This document shows, one piece after another, positions 1-8,834 of a stretch of 64,000 nucleotides of DNA. A program made the translations under genes and the position numbers. This stretch comes from JAADFF01 sp013153035 (GTDB lineage: Bacteria; Coprothermobacterota; Coprothermobacteria; Coprothermobacterales; JAADFF01): assembly GCA_026184435.1 (NCBI GenBank), contig CP046447.1; one strand, given 5' to 3'. The stretch's first letter is position 1; each line of letters begins with the position of its first letter. A model generated the notes under the pieces. That model had not been told where the DNA came from, made no database searches, and saw only the letters and a program-made list of their open reading frames with translations.

Positions 1-198
1 CTCAAAGAGTATGTTGCACAGCACAGTCCTCTTACCATTATCGTTTCCCATCGTATACCTGCTATACACTGGGCAGATTATGTGCTTGTGCTTGAGGGTG
101 GAAAGGTTCTTGAAGAGGGAACTCCTGAAGAGCTTGCAGAGAGAGATGGTCTGTATAGCCGACTGTATCGCTATCAGATGGGTGGTGATGTAGAGTGA
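1..198 (+). CDS. ABC exporter ATPase subunit, C-terminal fragment
   Basis: Frame 1 is open from the window edge and reads 65 codons to TGA at 196-198. The fragment contains the H-loop (VSHR, His at fragment residue 17) and the usual end of an exporter nucleotide-binding domain (VLEGGKVLEEGTPEEL). Walker A, signature and Walker B lie outside the window. Its stop overlaps the GTG of the next ABC gene in a GTGA junction, so the two are translationally coupled and probably form the two halves of a heterodimeric exporter. The substrate cannot be told. The gene is cut by the window edge, not broken. Confidence 0.85.
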   Translation, partial: LKEYVAQHSPLTIIVSHRIPAIHWADYVLVLEGGKVLEEGTPEELAERDGLYSRLYRYQMGGDVE

Positions 199-1913
199 AA
201 CTGCTCTGGAAATATGTAAAGCGATATTGGATATGGGCCGTACTCGGTGTTATAGGTATGTTTCTTCAGATATTCTTTAAGCTTATTAATCCTTACCTTA
301 TACGTATTCTTATAGACCAGTATATTTTAAAAAACGACTTTGTTGGCGCCACCCGCATGATGTATCTCATTTTAGGATTTACATTGGGTGTTGGTATACC
401 TTTGATTTTCTCTTCGTGGGCTATTAATGTGCTGACATTTAAGGTGATGAAGGATATTCGTATGGATATGTTCAGACATATGATGCGGCAGGGGCTTTAC
501 TTCTTCTCTAAGACACCGACAGGTGTTATTGTTACCCGTATTACCAATGATGTGGCCTCTGTGGGTGATGTGCTTGCGGGTAGTATTCCCGCTATCGTGT
601 CAGATGTTTTTATCATTACAGGTGTTTGGGTGTTTCTGTTTCTTGTCAATACAAAATTGGCACTTATTGAGCTTGTGTTTGCCCCCATTATTGCCATTCT
701 TGCCATAGGATTTGGTCGATGGCTCAGGGATTTATACTCTCATATTAGAGATGTCAGGGCAACCCTGAATATTAAATCTCAGGAGATACTGTCTGCTATT
801 CCTATTATTCAGGTGTTTGTGCAGGTGCCACGTATAAAAAAAGATTATGAGAAGACATCACTTGAGTATAGAAATAGCCTATTTAAGGCATTCTTTATAA
901 CGGATATCTTCAATGCCCTTTCGGGGCCTGTTCTTAAGACATCGATGCAGGCAACAGCTATTGTTGCCGGTGGCTATCTGATACTACGGGGTTCCTCTAC
1001 CATTGGTGATGTTGTGGCATTTCTTACATACATCAACTATCTCATAGAACCTATTAGAGATATAGCAGATAAGTACACAATGATACAAGATGCCACATCG
1101 GCAATCATGAAGATACAGCGCTTTATGAATGAAAATTGGTATATACCCGATGCCGAAAATCCACATACTGGTAGGCCAGAGGGCTATATTAGATACGATA
1201 ATGTTCATTTTGCATATCCCGGCACCAAGAAAGAGGTTATCAGAGGGGTGTCATTTGAAGCTCTTAAAGGTAAAAAGATTGCTCTTGTTGGTTTTACGGG
1301 TTCTGGTAAGTCTACCCTTTTGAATTTAGCCTTGAGGTTTTACGATGTGAATAAGGGTGCCATATATGTTGATGACATAGATATCAGGCAGTGGAAAAAA
1401 GATGACCTCAGAAGTGGTGCCGCTGTGGTGTTGCAAGAGCCTTTCCTGTTTAAGGGAACTATTAGGGACAATATTACTCTGGGTAGAGATATCCCCCTTG
1501 AGAGGGTTATAGATGCTGCCAAGAGAGTTCATGCCCACGATTTTATCAAAGATCTACCCAATGGATATGATACGATGGTTCTCTCCGGTGGTGCAAACCT
1601 CTCTGTAGGGCAAAGACAGCTGATATCTCTTGCCCGTGCTTTGGTGCATCATCCGTCTATTCTTATTCTTGATGAGGCAACGGCATCCATTGATAGTGAA
1701 ACAGAGAGACTTATACAGGAAGGCCTTGAAGAGGTTATGAAAGGACGTACAACACTTATGGTTGCCCATAGGCTTTCTACTATTCGTGAGGCTGACAAGA
1801 TATTGGTGCTTGACAGTGGAAGGGTGGTAGAAGAGGGTACCCATGAGGAACTTCTGAAAAAAAGAGGACTATATTATGAACTGTATATGCTTCAGTGGGC
1901 TTCTGGTCAGTAG
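195..1913 (+). CDS. ABC-type exporter, fused membrane and ATPase domains
   Basis: A 572-residue half-transporter of the multidrug/lipid exporter type. An N-terminal six-helix membrane domain (about residues 1-310) is followed by an ATPase domain. Walker A is GFTGSGKST (about 366-374), the signature is LSVGQ (about 469-473), Walker B is ILILDEATAS (about 488-497) and the H-loop is VAHR. The signature has Val where LSGGQ is usual; the catalytic Glu after Walker B is present. The GTG start overlaps the stop of the preceding ABC fragment by four bases, which supports a heterodimeric pair in the inner membrane. Substrate is unknown; drug, lipid or peptide efflux are all possible. Confidence 0.92.
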   Translation: MKLLWKYVKRYWIWAVLGVIGMFLQIFFKLINPYLIRILIDQYILKNDFVGATRMMYLILGFTLGVGIPLIFSSWAINVLTFKVMKDIRMDMFRHMMRQGLYFFSKTPTGVIVTRITNDVASVGDVLAGSIPAIVSDVFIITGVWVFLFLVNTKLALIELVFAPIIAILAIGFGRWLRDLYSHIRDVRATLNIKSQEILSAIPIIQVFVQVPRIKKDYEKTSLEYRNSLFKAFFITDIFNALSGPVLKTSMQATAIVAGGYLILRGSSTIGDVVAFLTYINYLIEPIRDIADKYTMIQDATSAIMKIQRFMNENWYIPDAENPHTGRPEGYIRYDNVHFAYPGTKKEVIRGVSFEALKGKKIALVGFTGSGKSTLLNLALRFYDVNKGAIYVDDIDIRQWKKDDLRSGAAVVLQEPFLFKGTIRDNITLGRDIPLERVIDAAKRVHAHDFIKDLPNGYDTMVLSGGANLSVGQRQLISLARALVHHPSILILDEATASIDSETERLIQEGLEEVMKGRTTLMVAHRLSTIREADKILVLDSGRVVEEGTHEELLKKRGLYYELYMLQWASGQ

Positions 1914-1964
1914 TTTTTGGTAGAATAAAGTATAAATAAATGTCTTAATAGGTGGTGATGTGCC

Positions 1965-2966
1965 TTGAATAAGTGGGTGTATGTTGGGTTATCCTCTATT
2001 CTTTCATTTTTTGCCGGTATCGGAATTGTGTTTTTACTTGCCATGGGAAGGGCTGCTGCTAAGGCACCTGCTGTAAGGGCACTGTACAATAACGGCTTTA
2101 TACTGGGAGTATTGCTTTTTCTTATCATGTTTGCTTTAGGTTTTCTCTTGAAAGAGGGTGAAAGTAAATCCGACTCTGAAGAGGAGATTTCCTTCAAAGA
2201 TCTTGTAATGGAGTTGAGGGAGACCATTCGCAAGGCTTCTCATAGCCACGATGTTAGACATACTTTTACCGACTATCTTAAGAGTATGTGGGTAGATGAG
2301 TCTAGTAAGCTCATGGTTGAAAGGGCCCTAAAAGAAGTTCTTGATGAGTTTCATGATGAGGCGTGGTTATTTGCACTATATGCAGAGTTACTGATGAGTG
2401 ATGGTAGATGGGCCGATGCCGAGGTGATGATAAAGAGGGCATGGGCTGCCGCTCCAACTGATGAATATGTGAGGCAGGTTGTCAGAGAGTGGATAGATGC
2501 CCGTAGTGAAAAAGATCCCTTTAGGGTATCCGAGATGGTGAGGAAACTTAGAGAAGTATACCCTGAGGGGTGGCTCTATCTTCTTGAGGCAGAACATATG
2601 ATGCGAATAGGTCGCACAGGTAATATTGAAGAAGTTCTTGTAGAGGCATATAAGCTTAGCGATGATGATATGGCACTATTGGAAATTATATCCGCCTATC
2701 TGGGCTATCTTGCCTCTGAGGGAAGGGAACCACAGATGTTTGCATTCTTTGAAAAACTGAGAAATGCTGCAGATAAACCTCTCATATATGCTATAGAAGC
2801 TAAATTATCGGTGCTTGCCCGCGATTATGAGCGTGCTGTAGATGCTGTAAGGAAACTTAAAGAGAGTGGAGTATCTCCCGAGATAGTTGATGCTGTCATT
2901 GCAGATATTATGAATGGTGCGCGCAGTGATGGAAGGGAGGATATCTTAGAAAAGTTATTTGAGTAG
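1965..2966 (+). CDS. membrane-anchored TPR-like helical repeat protein
   Basis: A 333-residue protein with two N-terminal membrane helices (about residues 4-28 and 43-62) and a cytoplasmic-looking region of alternating amphipathic helices. That region resembles TPR-type repeats (for example WLFALYAELLMSDGRWADAE and IYAIEAKLSVLARDYERAVD). The TTG start is set by GGTGGTGAT at 1951-1959, which matches the 3' end of 16S rRNA. The stop lies two bases before the large GGDEF gene, so both are probably one transcript. A scaffold role for the following signalling protein is inference. I recognise no enzymatic motif. Confidence 0.75.
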   Translation: MNKWVYVGLSSILSFFAGIGIVFLLAMGRAAAKAPAVRALYNNGFILGVLLFLIMFALGFLLKEGESKSDSEEEISFKDLVMELRETIRKASHSHDVRHTFTDYLKSMWVDESSKLMVERALKEVLDEFHDEAWLFALYAELLMSDGRWADAEVMIKRAWAAAPTDEYVRQVVREWIDARSEKDPFRVSEMVRKLREVYPEGWLYLLEAEHMMRIGRTGNIEEVLVEAYKLSDDDMALLEIISAYLGYLASEGREPQMFAFFEKLRNAADKPLIYAIEAKLSVLARDYERAVDAVRKLKESGVSPEIVDAVIADIMNGARSDGREDILEKLFE

Positions 2967-2968
2967 TT

Positions 2969-5900
2969 ATGGATGTAAATATATGGTCTATAGAAGGAGC
3001 CAAGTGGCATATACACGGAAAAGATAAATACCTTGTCTTGGAGAACTATCCTCTTCATAGAGGGGTGAAACATCTACCAGACCCATTCCTTCCTGTTGTT
3101 GATGTGTATGGTAAGGAGGTATTAATAGATTTTTTTGCCGGACATCTGCTTCCCTTTCATTATCTCAGAGTTTGGGGGGAAAGGGCTAGAGAGTCATTTA
3201 TCAGTAGACTAAGTCAAGCTCTGGAGTATGATATAGCACGTGTAGAAGGTTATACCTTAAAAAATATTGTGTTTTCTGAAGGCAAGGTATATATTTTACC
3301 TCCTCAGCAGAAAGGATATACCCTTGAGAAGGTTATAAATGACCTTCGGCATTATCTTAATACATATGGTGTTAACGCTCCTGGGGGTGCTATAGATATT
3401 CAACCGATTGACCCGGGTATTATCATACGCAGGGGAATATACCATCTCGAGAAACCTTTCTCTATGAACCATATTGTGGGACTTATGCGAAGACTTGTGA
3501 TATGGGGTTATTATCCTATTTTGTCTATATCCCCTTCGGAGTTTATGGAAGGGTCACGTTTTATGCGGAGCTTGGCCTTTTATATGCCTTGGGCCGGAAA
3601 AACGAGTATCTATGATATGGTTCCTGCCATATCCCTTGTTATGGGGGAAGGGGTACGTATTAATATTGGTATGAGTGGTATTGTCGAGAGGGTGCTTAAT
3701 GCTACTCATGCGGAAAAGGTGGCATTTATAACTATTGGCATGCCTAAGGTTAAGGAGTTGTATAGTCTTGTAGAGAAAAGGGATATTATTATCTATACCG
3801 ATGAGGATGCCGATGTGTCTATATCTCTTTCTGATAGCTGGCAGGAAGCATCTTCTTTAGATCGCATACTTGCATGTCAGCTCTATGCTGTCAGATCTCA
3901 TGATGATAACCAAGTTGTATGGGAAGACTCCAGACTTCTTGCCGATATTCCCTGTGTGAAATCGACAGTATCAGAGGATGTGTATGAAGATCTTGATGCA
4001 GATGCACTCTTTACATTGTGGCAACAAACTCGGGATAGAAAAGCCCTTGTTAAAGCTATATGGAAAGATAGACATGAATATAAGCTTGTTTCCCATCAGA
4101 TGTACGATGCCCTTGCGAGTAGTGGGCTTATTAACAGAAAGGGATTTTATTCTTACCTTGTGCATGGAACCTTGAAGAAGGGTATAGCTGATATGTTTGC
4201 CTTTATCCCACGAATAGAAAATGAAGATGGATTAGGTTATATTTATTCTCTTATAGGTCAGCTTTATCTGGGTGATATACCGGAAAAGGAAGAAGTTTTA
4301 AGGCTTTTAAGGCGTTTGAAAGAGTTTCCTCCCGGTCGTCTTTTGTGGTTTATATTCTTTCTGGCAAACTATATATCCCGAACAGGGTGGGAAGAAAATT
4401 ACGAAGAAATCCACCATCCTCTTATGGATTTTATGTATATGGATCCCTATGAAGGAATGGATAAATGGCTCTTTCTTACTGCTAAGAATGCCTTTGCGAT
4501 CACATATATGCATAGTGGTAATCTTAATGAAGCCTATAGTATTATCAGCTCTATAGTACCGCAAGCTCGTAAATATAGATACTTTGATCTTTTATTTAAG
4601 GTATACAACAATCTTGCTATTCTGTCTAGTGAAGTGTCTCCAAGACTGGCATCTAAATATCTCTTGTTTTCCACTATGTACGCCTTGGTATCAGGTGGAA
4701 CATCGCTTGGGGGTGTTTTTTCTTCTCTCCTGACAGAGGAAGTTCAAAGAGCCCCTCTCAGTGTGCTGAGACGTATATATGAAGTTGGTTGGTCTATTCC
4801 CCTTGATGATATGCAAGAGTTTGTTCTTCTTGCCACTTGGATATGGGTGCTTGTCAGTAGGGGGCATATTAAAGAGGCTGAAAAATATATGAGGGTACTT
4901 GAACGTAAGTATCAGTTCCCTACTGGTGATATTGTTAGGGATGTTGAATACTACTATTTAAAATTGTCGTATTTCTTGCTGAGGGGCAATGTGGGAAAGG
5001 CCAAAGATATGGCAGAGAATCTTCTGAGATTATTGGAAAGCATGCCTATAACCTATTATAGGCCTGATATATACAAGAGGCTGGCTGTCTTTTTCTTTAT
5101 AGATAGTGATTATAGAAATCTTGATAAGGTCGTGAATTCTGTCAAAGACAGGTATGGTGAAGAGTCGCTTTCGTATATGATGGCATATGCCCTGAAGATA
5201 GCATTAGCAGGCAACGTATATGGTGCTATCGATATATTAAAAGATGTGTACCGTAAAAATCTTCATGTGTGGAAGCTCCTTGATGCAGCAGAGGCCTCTT
5301 TTCTCATCGGAGATTTATACTGCCGACTGGATAAAGGCAAGATAGCATCGGTATATTACCGGAAGGCAGAGGTGCTTCTAACAAGACTTGGGGCTTTGAG
5401 GTTACTACGTTTTATGCTATCCCGTCATGATGTGTGCGTTAATATTGATACAACTTCAGATTTTCATAGGCGCATGGTTATGTTTTCAGGCGATGCCCGT
5501 ATGCTTATGGAAGAGATGTACAGCCTTATTCTTGATCTTGAGAGTGAAAATTTTTTCCTTGATCGTATTCTTGATATGTTTTCTATGATTACCGATGTCG
5601 CCAGCCTCGATGTGCTTCTTGAGCGCATGCTTGCGGAGATACTGCATATTATGCCCGGTGAAAAAGGATATATAGCTACTGTGGGTGGAGAGCATGATGT
5701 ATGGGTATCGTATTCTCTTGATGGAAGAAATCCGGCTAGACATGAGTTTGCATTTGCCCCAGAAGATGTTGTTAGACGTGGTGGTGTATTTGCGTCATCT
5801 CCTTCTGCCATTGGAGAAGTAGAGTTTATCGGTAAGGAACACCTTGTTGTATATTTGCAGAATGATACGGGGATTCATGTGTTTAGCGATATGGATGAGT

Positions 5901-6460
5901 ATTTTCTCATTAAGCTTATGGAAATTATTCGTGTAGCAGTACTTATGGAGAGCTTGGGTAGTGTCTCTGTTAGAGATAAACTGACAGACCTTTATGCACG
6001 CTGGTATGGTATGAAGAGGGGCAGTGAAGAATTTGAAAAGGCACGCAGGGGTATTTATCCAGTATCGGTGCTTTATATGGACCTTGACGGATTTAAAGAG
6101 ATAAATGATACATATGGTCATGGCATTGGTGATAAGGTGCTTGCCCATGTGGGTTCTTTGATTAGGGAGTCTGTTAGGTATATGGATATTCCATTTAGAT
6201 ACGGAGGAGACGAGTTTATTGTTGTGCTTCCTGCCACATCTATCGAGGGGGCAACGGAGGTTGCCAAACGTATTGTCGATGCTATATTTAGGTTTTTTGA
6301 GAAGTATCCGTATAAGGTGTCTATATCTGTTGGCGTTTCCTCTTATCCTGAGGATGAGGCAGAAAGTTTTGAAGACCTTATGAAGGTAGCCGATGAACGC
6401 CTTTATAAGGCTAAAAAATTGGGAAAAAACCGCTACTATACGGGGAGGGAAGAAAAGTGA
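2969..6460 (+). CDS. giant GGDEF protein with GAF-like and helical-repeat regions
   Basis: A 1163-residue protein. The C-terminal ~165 residues are a diguanylate cyclase domain with the active-site motif GGDEF (1079-1083), preceded by RYMD exactly five residues upstream, a canonical RxxD inhibitory I-site. Residues about 870-985 look like a GAF sensor domain, and about 430-860 are helical, TPR-like repeats. The first ~400 residues match nothing I recognise; a short PWAGKTS stretch near 207-213 is not a convincing P-loop. No membrane helix is evident, so it is probably cytoplasmic and may be localised by the preceding membrane protein. It should make cyclic di-GMP. It overlaps the next gene by four bases (GTGA). 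The ATG start lacks a strong ribosome-binding site, so coupling to the upstream gene is likely. Confidence 0.85.
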   Translation: MDVNIWSIEGAKWHIHGKDKYLVLENYPLHRGVKHLPDPFLPVVDVYGKEVLIDFFAGHLLPFHYLRVWGERARESFISRLSQALEYDIARVEGYTLKNIVFSEGKVYILPPQQKGYTLEKVINDLRHYLNTYGVNAPGGAIDIQPIDPGIIIRRGIYHLEKPFSMNHIVGLMRRLVIWGYYPILSISPSEFMEGSRFMRSLAFYMPWAGKTSIYDMVPAISLVMGEGVRINIGMSGIVERVLNATHAEKVAFITIGMPKVKELYSLVEKRDIIIYTDEDADVSISLSDSWQEASSLDRILACQLYAVRSHDDNQVVWEDSRLLADIPCVKSTVSEDVYEDLDADALFTLWQQTRDRKALVKAIWKDRHEYKLVSHQMYDALASSGLINRKGFYSYLVHGTLKKGIADMFAFIPRIENEDGLGYIYSLIGQLYLGDIPEKEEVLRLLRRLKEFPPGRLLWFIFFLANYISRTGWEENYEEIHHPLMDFMYMDPYEGMDKWLFLTAKNAFAITYMHSGNLNEAYSIISSIVPQARKYRYFDLLFKVYNNLAILSSEVSPRLASKYLLFSTMYALVSGGTSLGGVFSSLLTEEVQRAPLSVLRRIYEVGWSIPLDDMQEFVLLATWIWVLVSRGHIKEAEKYMRVLERKYQFPTGDIVRDVEYYYLKLSYFLLRGNVGKAKDMAENLLRLLESMPITYYRPDIYKRLAVFFFIDSDYRNLDKVVNSVKDRYGEESLSYMMAYALKIALAGNVYGAIDILKDVYRKNLHVWKLLDAAEASFLIGDLYCRLDKGKIASVYYRKAEVLLTRLGALRLLRFMLSRHDVCVNIDTTSDFHRRMVMFSGDARMLMEEMYSLILDLESENFFLDRILDMFSMITDVASLDVLLERMLAEILHIMPGEKGYIATVGGEHDVWVSYSLDGRNPARHEFAFAPEDVVRRGGVFASSPSAIGEVEFIGKEHLVVYLQNDTGIHVFSDMDEYFLIKLMEIIRVAVLMESLGSVSVRDKLTDLYARWYGMKRGSEEFEKARRGIYPVSVLYMDLDGFKEINDTYGHGIGDKVLAHVGSLIRESVRYMDIPFRYGGDEFIVVLPATSIEGATEVAKRIVDAIFRFFEKYPYKVSISVGVSSYPEDEAESFEDLMKVADERLYKAKKLGKNRYYTGREEK

Positions 6461-7545
6461 CAAAGAGGCTGTTTTGGGAAGATATGTATATGGTGAAGGC
6501 TGAGGCCCAGATTGTAGATGTAAAAGAGATAGACGGTCGGTATCATGTACTTACCGATGCCACAATCTTTTATCCTGGTGGCGGTGGATTTCCCAAAGAT
6601 AGGGGGAAGATCAACGGTAAGGAAGTGCTTGATGTATACGATGAAGGTGGGAATATATGGCATGTGCTACCGGAACCTGTAGAGGGGAAAGCTTTTATGG
6701 AGGTAGACTTTATGCACCGCTACGATTTTATGCAGCAGCATACAGCCCAACATCTGCTTTCTGCCCTTGTCCACGATATGGCCGGTGGTACGACCTTATC
6801 GATGCATCTGGGGGATGAATATAGCAGTATAGATGTAGATGTGCCTCCTCATAAGGTTGATTTGCCTTCTTTGGAGATGGAAGCCCTTATTGCTATTTCG
6901 CAGGCTAGAGAGATCAGGGTAATGTATTACAGCCGTGGAGATACACTGCCACCAACAAGAAAACCCCTTAAGTGGGACAAAATAAAGGGAGATGTGGTGC
7001 GTATTGTAGAGATAGCCGGTATAGATGTCTCTGCATGTGGAGGACTCCATGTAAGGAATATCTCCGAGCTTGCTCCACTAATTCTACTTCCCAAGATAGA
7101 GAAATATAAGGGTGGTAGCCGTATTTACTTCTATGCAGGATATAGGGCCTATTCTATGATTGATGGTTATAGAAAAGAAATAGCCCAGCTTAAGATCCGA
7201 CTGGATGAGCTGATGGCAGAAAATAAAAAACTGAAAAAGCAAATGACATCTTATATGGTAACCGAGGTTTGGCAACAAGCCCAGCCAATAGAGACCAATA
7301 TTGGAAAAATGATTATCATTAGGGTAGATGATCCTAATATTGTTAATACTGTTGCCAAAGCAAGACCTCGTGATTTAGATATACCCCTTCTGGTAATAGG
7401 AGAAGACAGATTTACATTTATAGGACCTGATGATATATGGAAGCAGATGCAAGCATATGTTCGTGGAGGCGGCAAAATGGGAAGCTTCTCTGGTAAAGTA
7501 ATGGATAGAGAAGGACTGAAAAATCTTCTGGGGGTGAGAATATGA
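6457..7545 (+). CDS. alanyl-tRNA editing protein, AlaX long type
   Basis: A 362-residue homologue of the editing half of alanyl-tRNA synthetase, which removes Ser or Gly wrongly attached to tRNA-Ala. The zinc site is complete: HTAQH (His95 and His99) plus CGGLH (Cys194 and His198). A coiled-coil segment (about 230-265) joins a C-terminal region with a GGGKMGSFSGKV stretch resembling the C-Ala/DHHA1 domain, the arrangement of long AlaX proteins. GTG start in a GTGA overlap with the GGDEF gene, behind GGGAGGGAAG. The stop overlaps the next gene in ATGA. Placement in a signalling/sugar operon is odd and its meaning is unclear. Confidence 0.88.
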   Translation: MTKRLFWEDMYMVKAEAQIVDVKEIDGRYHVLTDATIFYPGGGGFPKDRGKINGKEVLDVYDEGGNIWHVLPEPVEGKAFMEVDFMHRYDFMQQHTAQHLLSALVHDMAGGTTLSMHLGDEYSSIDVDVPPHKVDLPSLEMEALIAISQAREIRVMYYSRGDTLPPTRKPLKWDKIKGDVVRIVEIAGIDVSACGGLHVRNISELAPLILLPKIEKYKGGSRIYFYAGYRAYSMIDGYRKEIAQLKIRLDELMAENKKLKKQMTSYMVTEVWQQAQPIETNIGKMIIIRVDDPNIVNTVAKARPRDLDIPLLVIGEDRFTFIGPDDIWKQMQAYVRGGGKMGSFSGKVMDREGLKNLLGVRI

Positions 7546-8606
7546 AGGCACTTATTTTGGCAGCGGGAAAGGGTACTCGTTTGAGACCACTGACCTATAC
7601 CATGCCCAAACCTATGGTTCCTGTCATGAATAGACCTGTGTTGTTTTTTGTTATAGACCAGGCCATCGAGGGTGGTATTAAGGAGATTGGTATTGTCGTA
7701 TCTCCCGACAACAAAGAAACCATTAGAGATGCTGTTATGAAAGAGTATGGTGGCGGAGATCTATCATTTGAGTTTATTGTACAGAAAGAACCTAAAGGAT
7801 TAGCCCACGCTGTACGCACGGCTCAGCCATGGCTTGGTGATGACGATTTCGTTATGCTTCTTGGAGACAACCTGACAGAGATAGAGCTTTCTGAAATGAT
7901 AAAAGATTTTTACAACGAAAAGGCCGATGCTCTCATACTTGTTAAAGAGGTAGATGATCCCACACGCTTTGGTGTAGTTGTTCTTGATGAAGAGGGCAAT
8001 GTTAAGGACCTTGTAGAGAAACCAAAAGTTCCGCCATCTAACCTTGCCATTGTTGGTGTATACCTGTTTTCTCCTTCTATTCATGACAGTATTCTCAGAA
8101 TAAAACCTTCTTGGCGAGGTGAGTATGAGATCACCGATGCCATAGCTGAGCTTGTCAAGATGGGTAAGAAGGTTAAGGTTGTTAAACTTGATGGTTGGTG
8201 GATAGATACAGGTAAGAAGGATACAGTGCTTGAGGCCAATTTTGCTGTGCTTGATGCCTATGCTGAGCAGAAGATAGAGGGCGAGGTTTCTGAAGATACC
8301 CGTATTATTGGCCGTGTCATCGTGGAGGAAGGAGCTGTGGTTCGTTCCTCCGAGCTAAGAGGGCCTGCTATCATTGGAGCTGGTACCATTGTCGAAAACT
8401 CTTCTATTGGCCCCTTTACATGTATTGGTGATGATAGTGAAATTAAAAATAGTTCTATCTCTTATAGTGTTTTCCTTGATAAAGTTAAGGTTATTGGTGT
8501 ACACGGGGTTATGGATAGTTTGGTAGGAAAAAATGCCACCATATCCATGCAGGGCGCACCCAAAGTAAAGTTATTTATAGGTGATGACGCATCTGTTGAA
8601 CTGTAG
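7542..8606 (+). CDS. sugar-1-phosphate nucleotidyltransferase (RmlA-like, long form)
   Basis: A 354-residue enzyme that joins a sugar 1-phosphate to a nucleoside triphosphate, most like glucose-1-phosphate thymidylyltransferase. The nucleotide-binding motif is at the N-terminus (LILAAGKGTRLRPLT, then PKPMVPV), followed by LLGDN. The C-terminal ~100 residues have hexapeptide-type left-handed beta-helix repeats (IIGRVIVEEGAVV, GPAIIGAGTIVENSSIG). That length and layout match the long archaeal/thermophile form rather than the ~290-residue RfbA. dTTP versus UTP preference cannot be told. ATGA overlap with the gene before; last member of the coupled operon. Confidence 0.87.
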   Translation: MKALILAAGKGTRLRPLTYTMPKPMVPVMNRPVLFFVIDQAIEGGIKEIGIVVSPDNKETIRDAVMKEYGGGDLSFEFIVQKEPKGLAHAVRTAQPWLGDDDFVMLLGDNLTEIELSEMIKDFYNEKADALILVKEVDDPTRFGVVVLDEEGNVKDLVEKPKVPPSNLAIVGVYLFSPSIHDSILRIKPSWRGEYEITDAIAELVKMGKKVKVVKLDGWWIDTGKKDTVLEANFAVLDAYAEQKIEGEVSEDTRIIGRVIVEEGAVVRSSELRGPAIIGAGTIVENSSIGPFTCIGDDSEIKNSSISYSVFLDKVKVIGVHGVMDSLVGKNATISMQGAPKVKLFIGDDASVEL

Positions 8607-8661
8607 TACAATAGTAAAAGGTGCATAGTTGTTGTTTTATTTGGGTGAGGAGGTGGCCTGT

Positions 8662-8832
8662 ATGTTAAAAAGGCTGTGGAGTGGTCTTCTAATTGCATCT
8701 GTCCTCGTTGGTATACTATATCTGGTGCTTGGACAAGAGTACCTGTCTTATCTAAGCGAGGACATTCGCAACAGACTGGATGACATAATAGACCTGATTG
8801 AAACAGAAGAGATGGTGAAGGGAGGTAACTGA
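8662..8832 (+). CDS. small single-span membrane protein
   Basis: A 56-residue protein with one membrane helix (about residues 8-24) and an acidic C-terminal helix (YLSEDIRNRLDDIIDLIETEE). The ATG at 8662 is chosen because GAGGAGGTGG (8647-8656) sits five bases upstream; an in-frame start at 8629 has no such site. The stop lies two bases before the next gene, so the two are probably co-expressed, and this could be an accessory subunit of that large membrane protein. I recognise no family. Confidence 0.65.
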   Translation: MLKRLWSGLLIASVLVGILYLVLGQEYLSYLSEDIRNRLDDIIDLIETEEMVKGGN

Positions 8833-8834
8833 GG

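Noticed and set aside
1..198. Possible truncated or pseudogene ABC ATPase.
   Set aside because: The frame is open at the window edge and ends normally; it is cut only by the window boundary.
3587..3607. PWAGKTS in the giant GGDEF protein as a Walker A loop.
   Set aside because: It lacks the GxxxxGK[ST] spacing and no clear Walker B follows.
5795..6463. A 222-codon minus-strand open frame inside the giant GGDEF gene.
   Set aside because: It is antisense to conserved GGDEF coding sequence, has no family resemblance and is best seen as a shadow frame.
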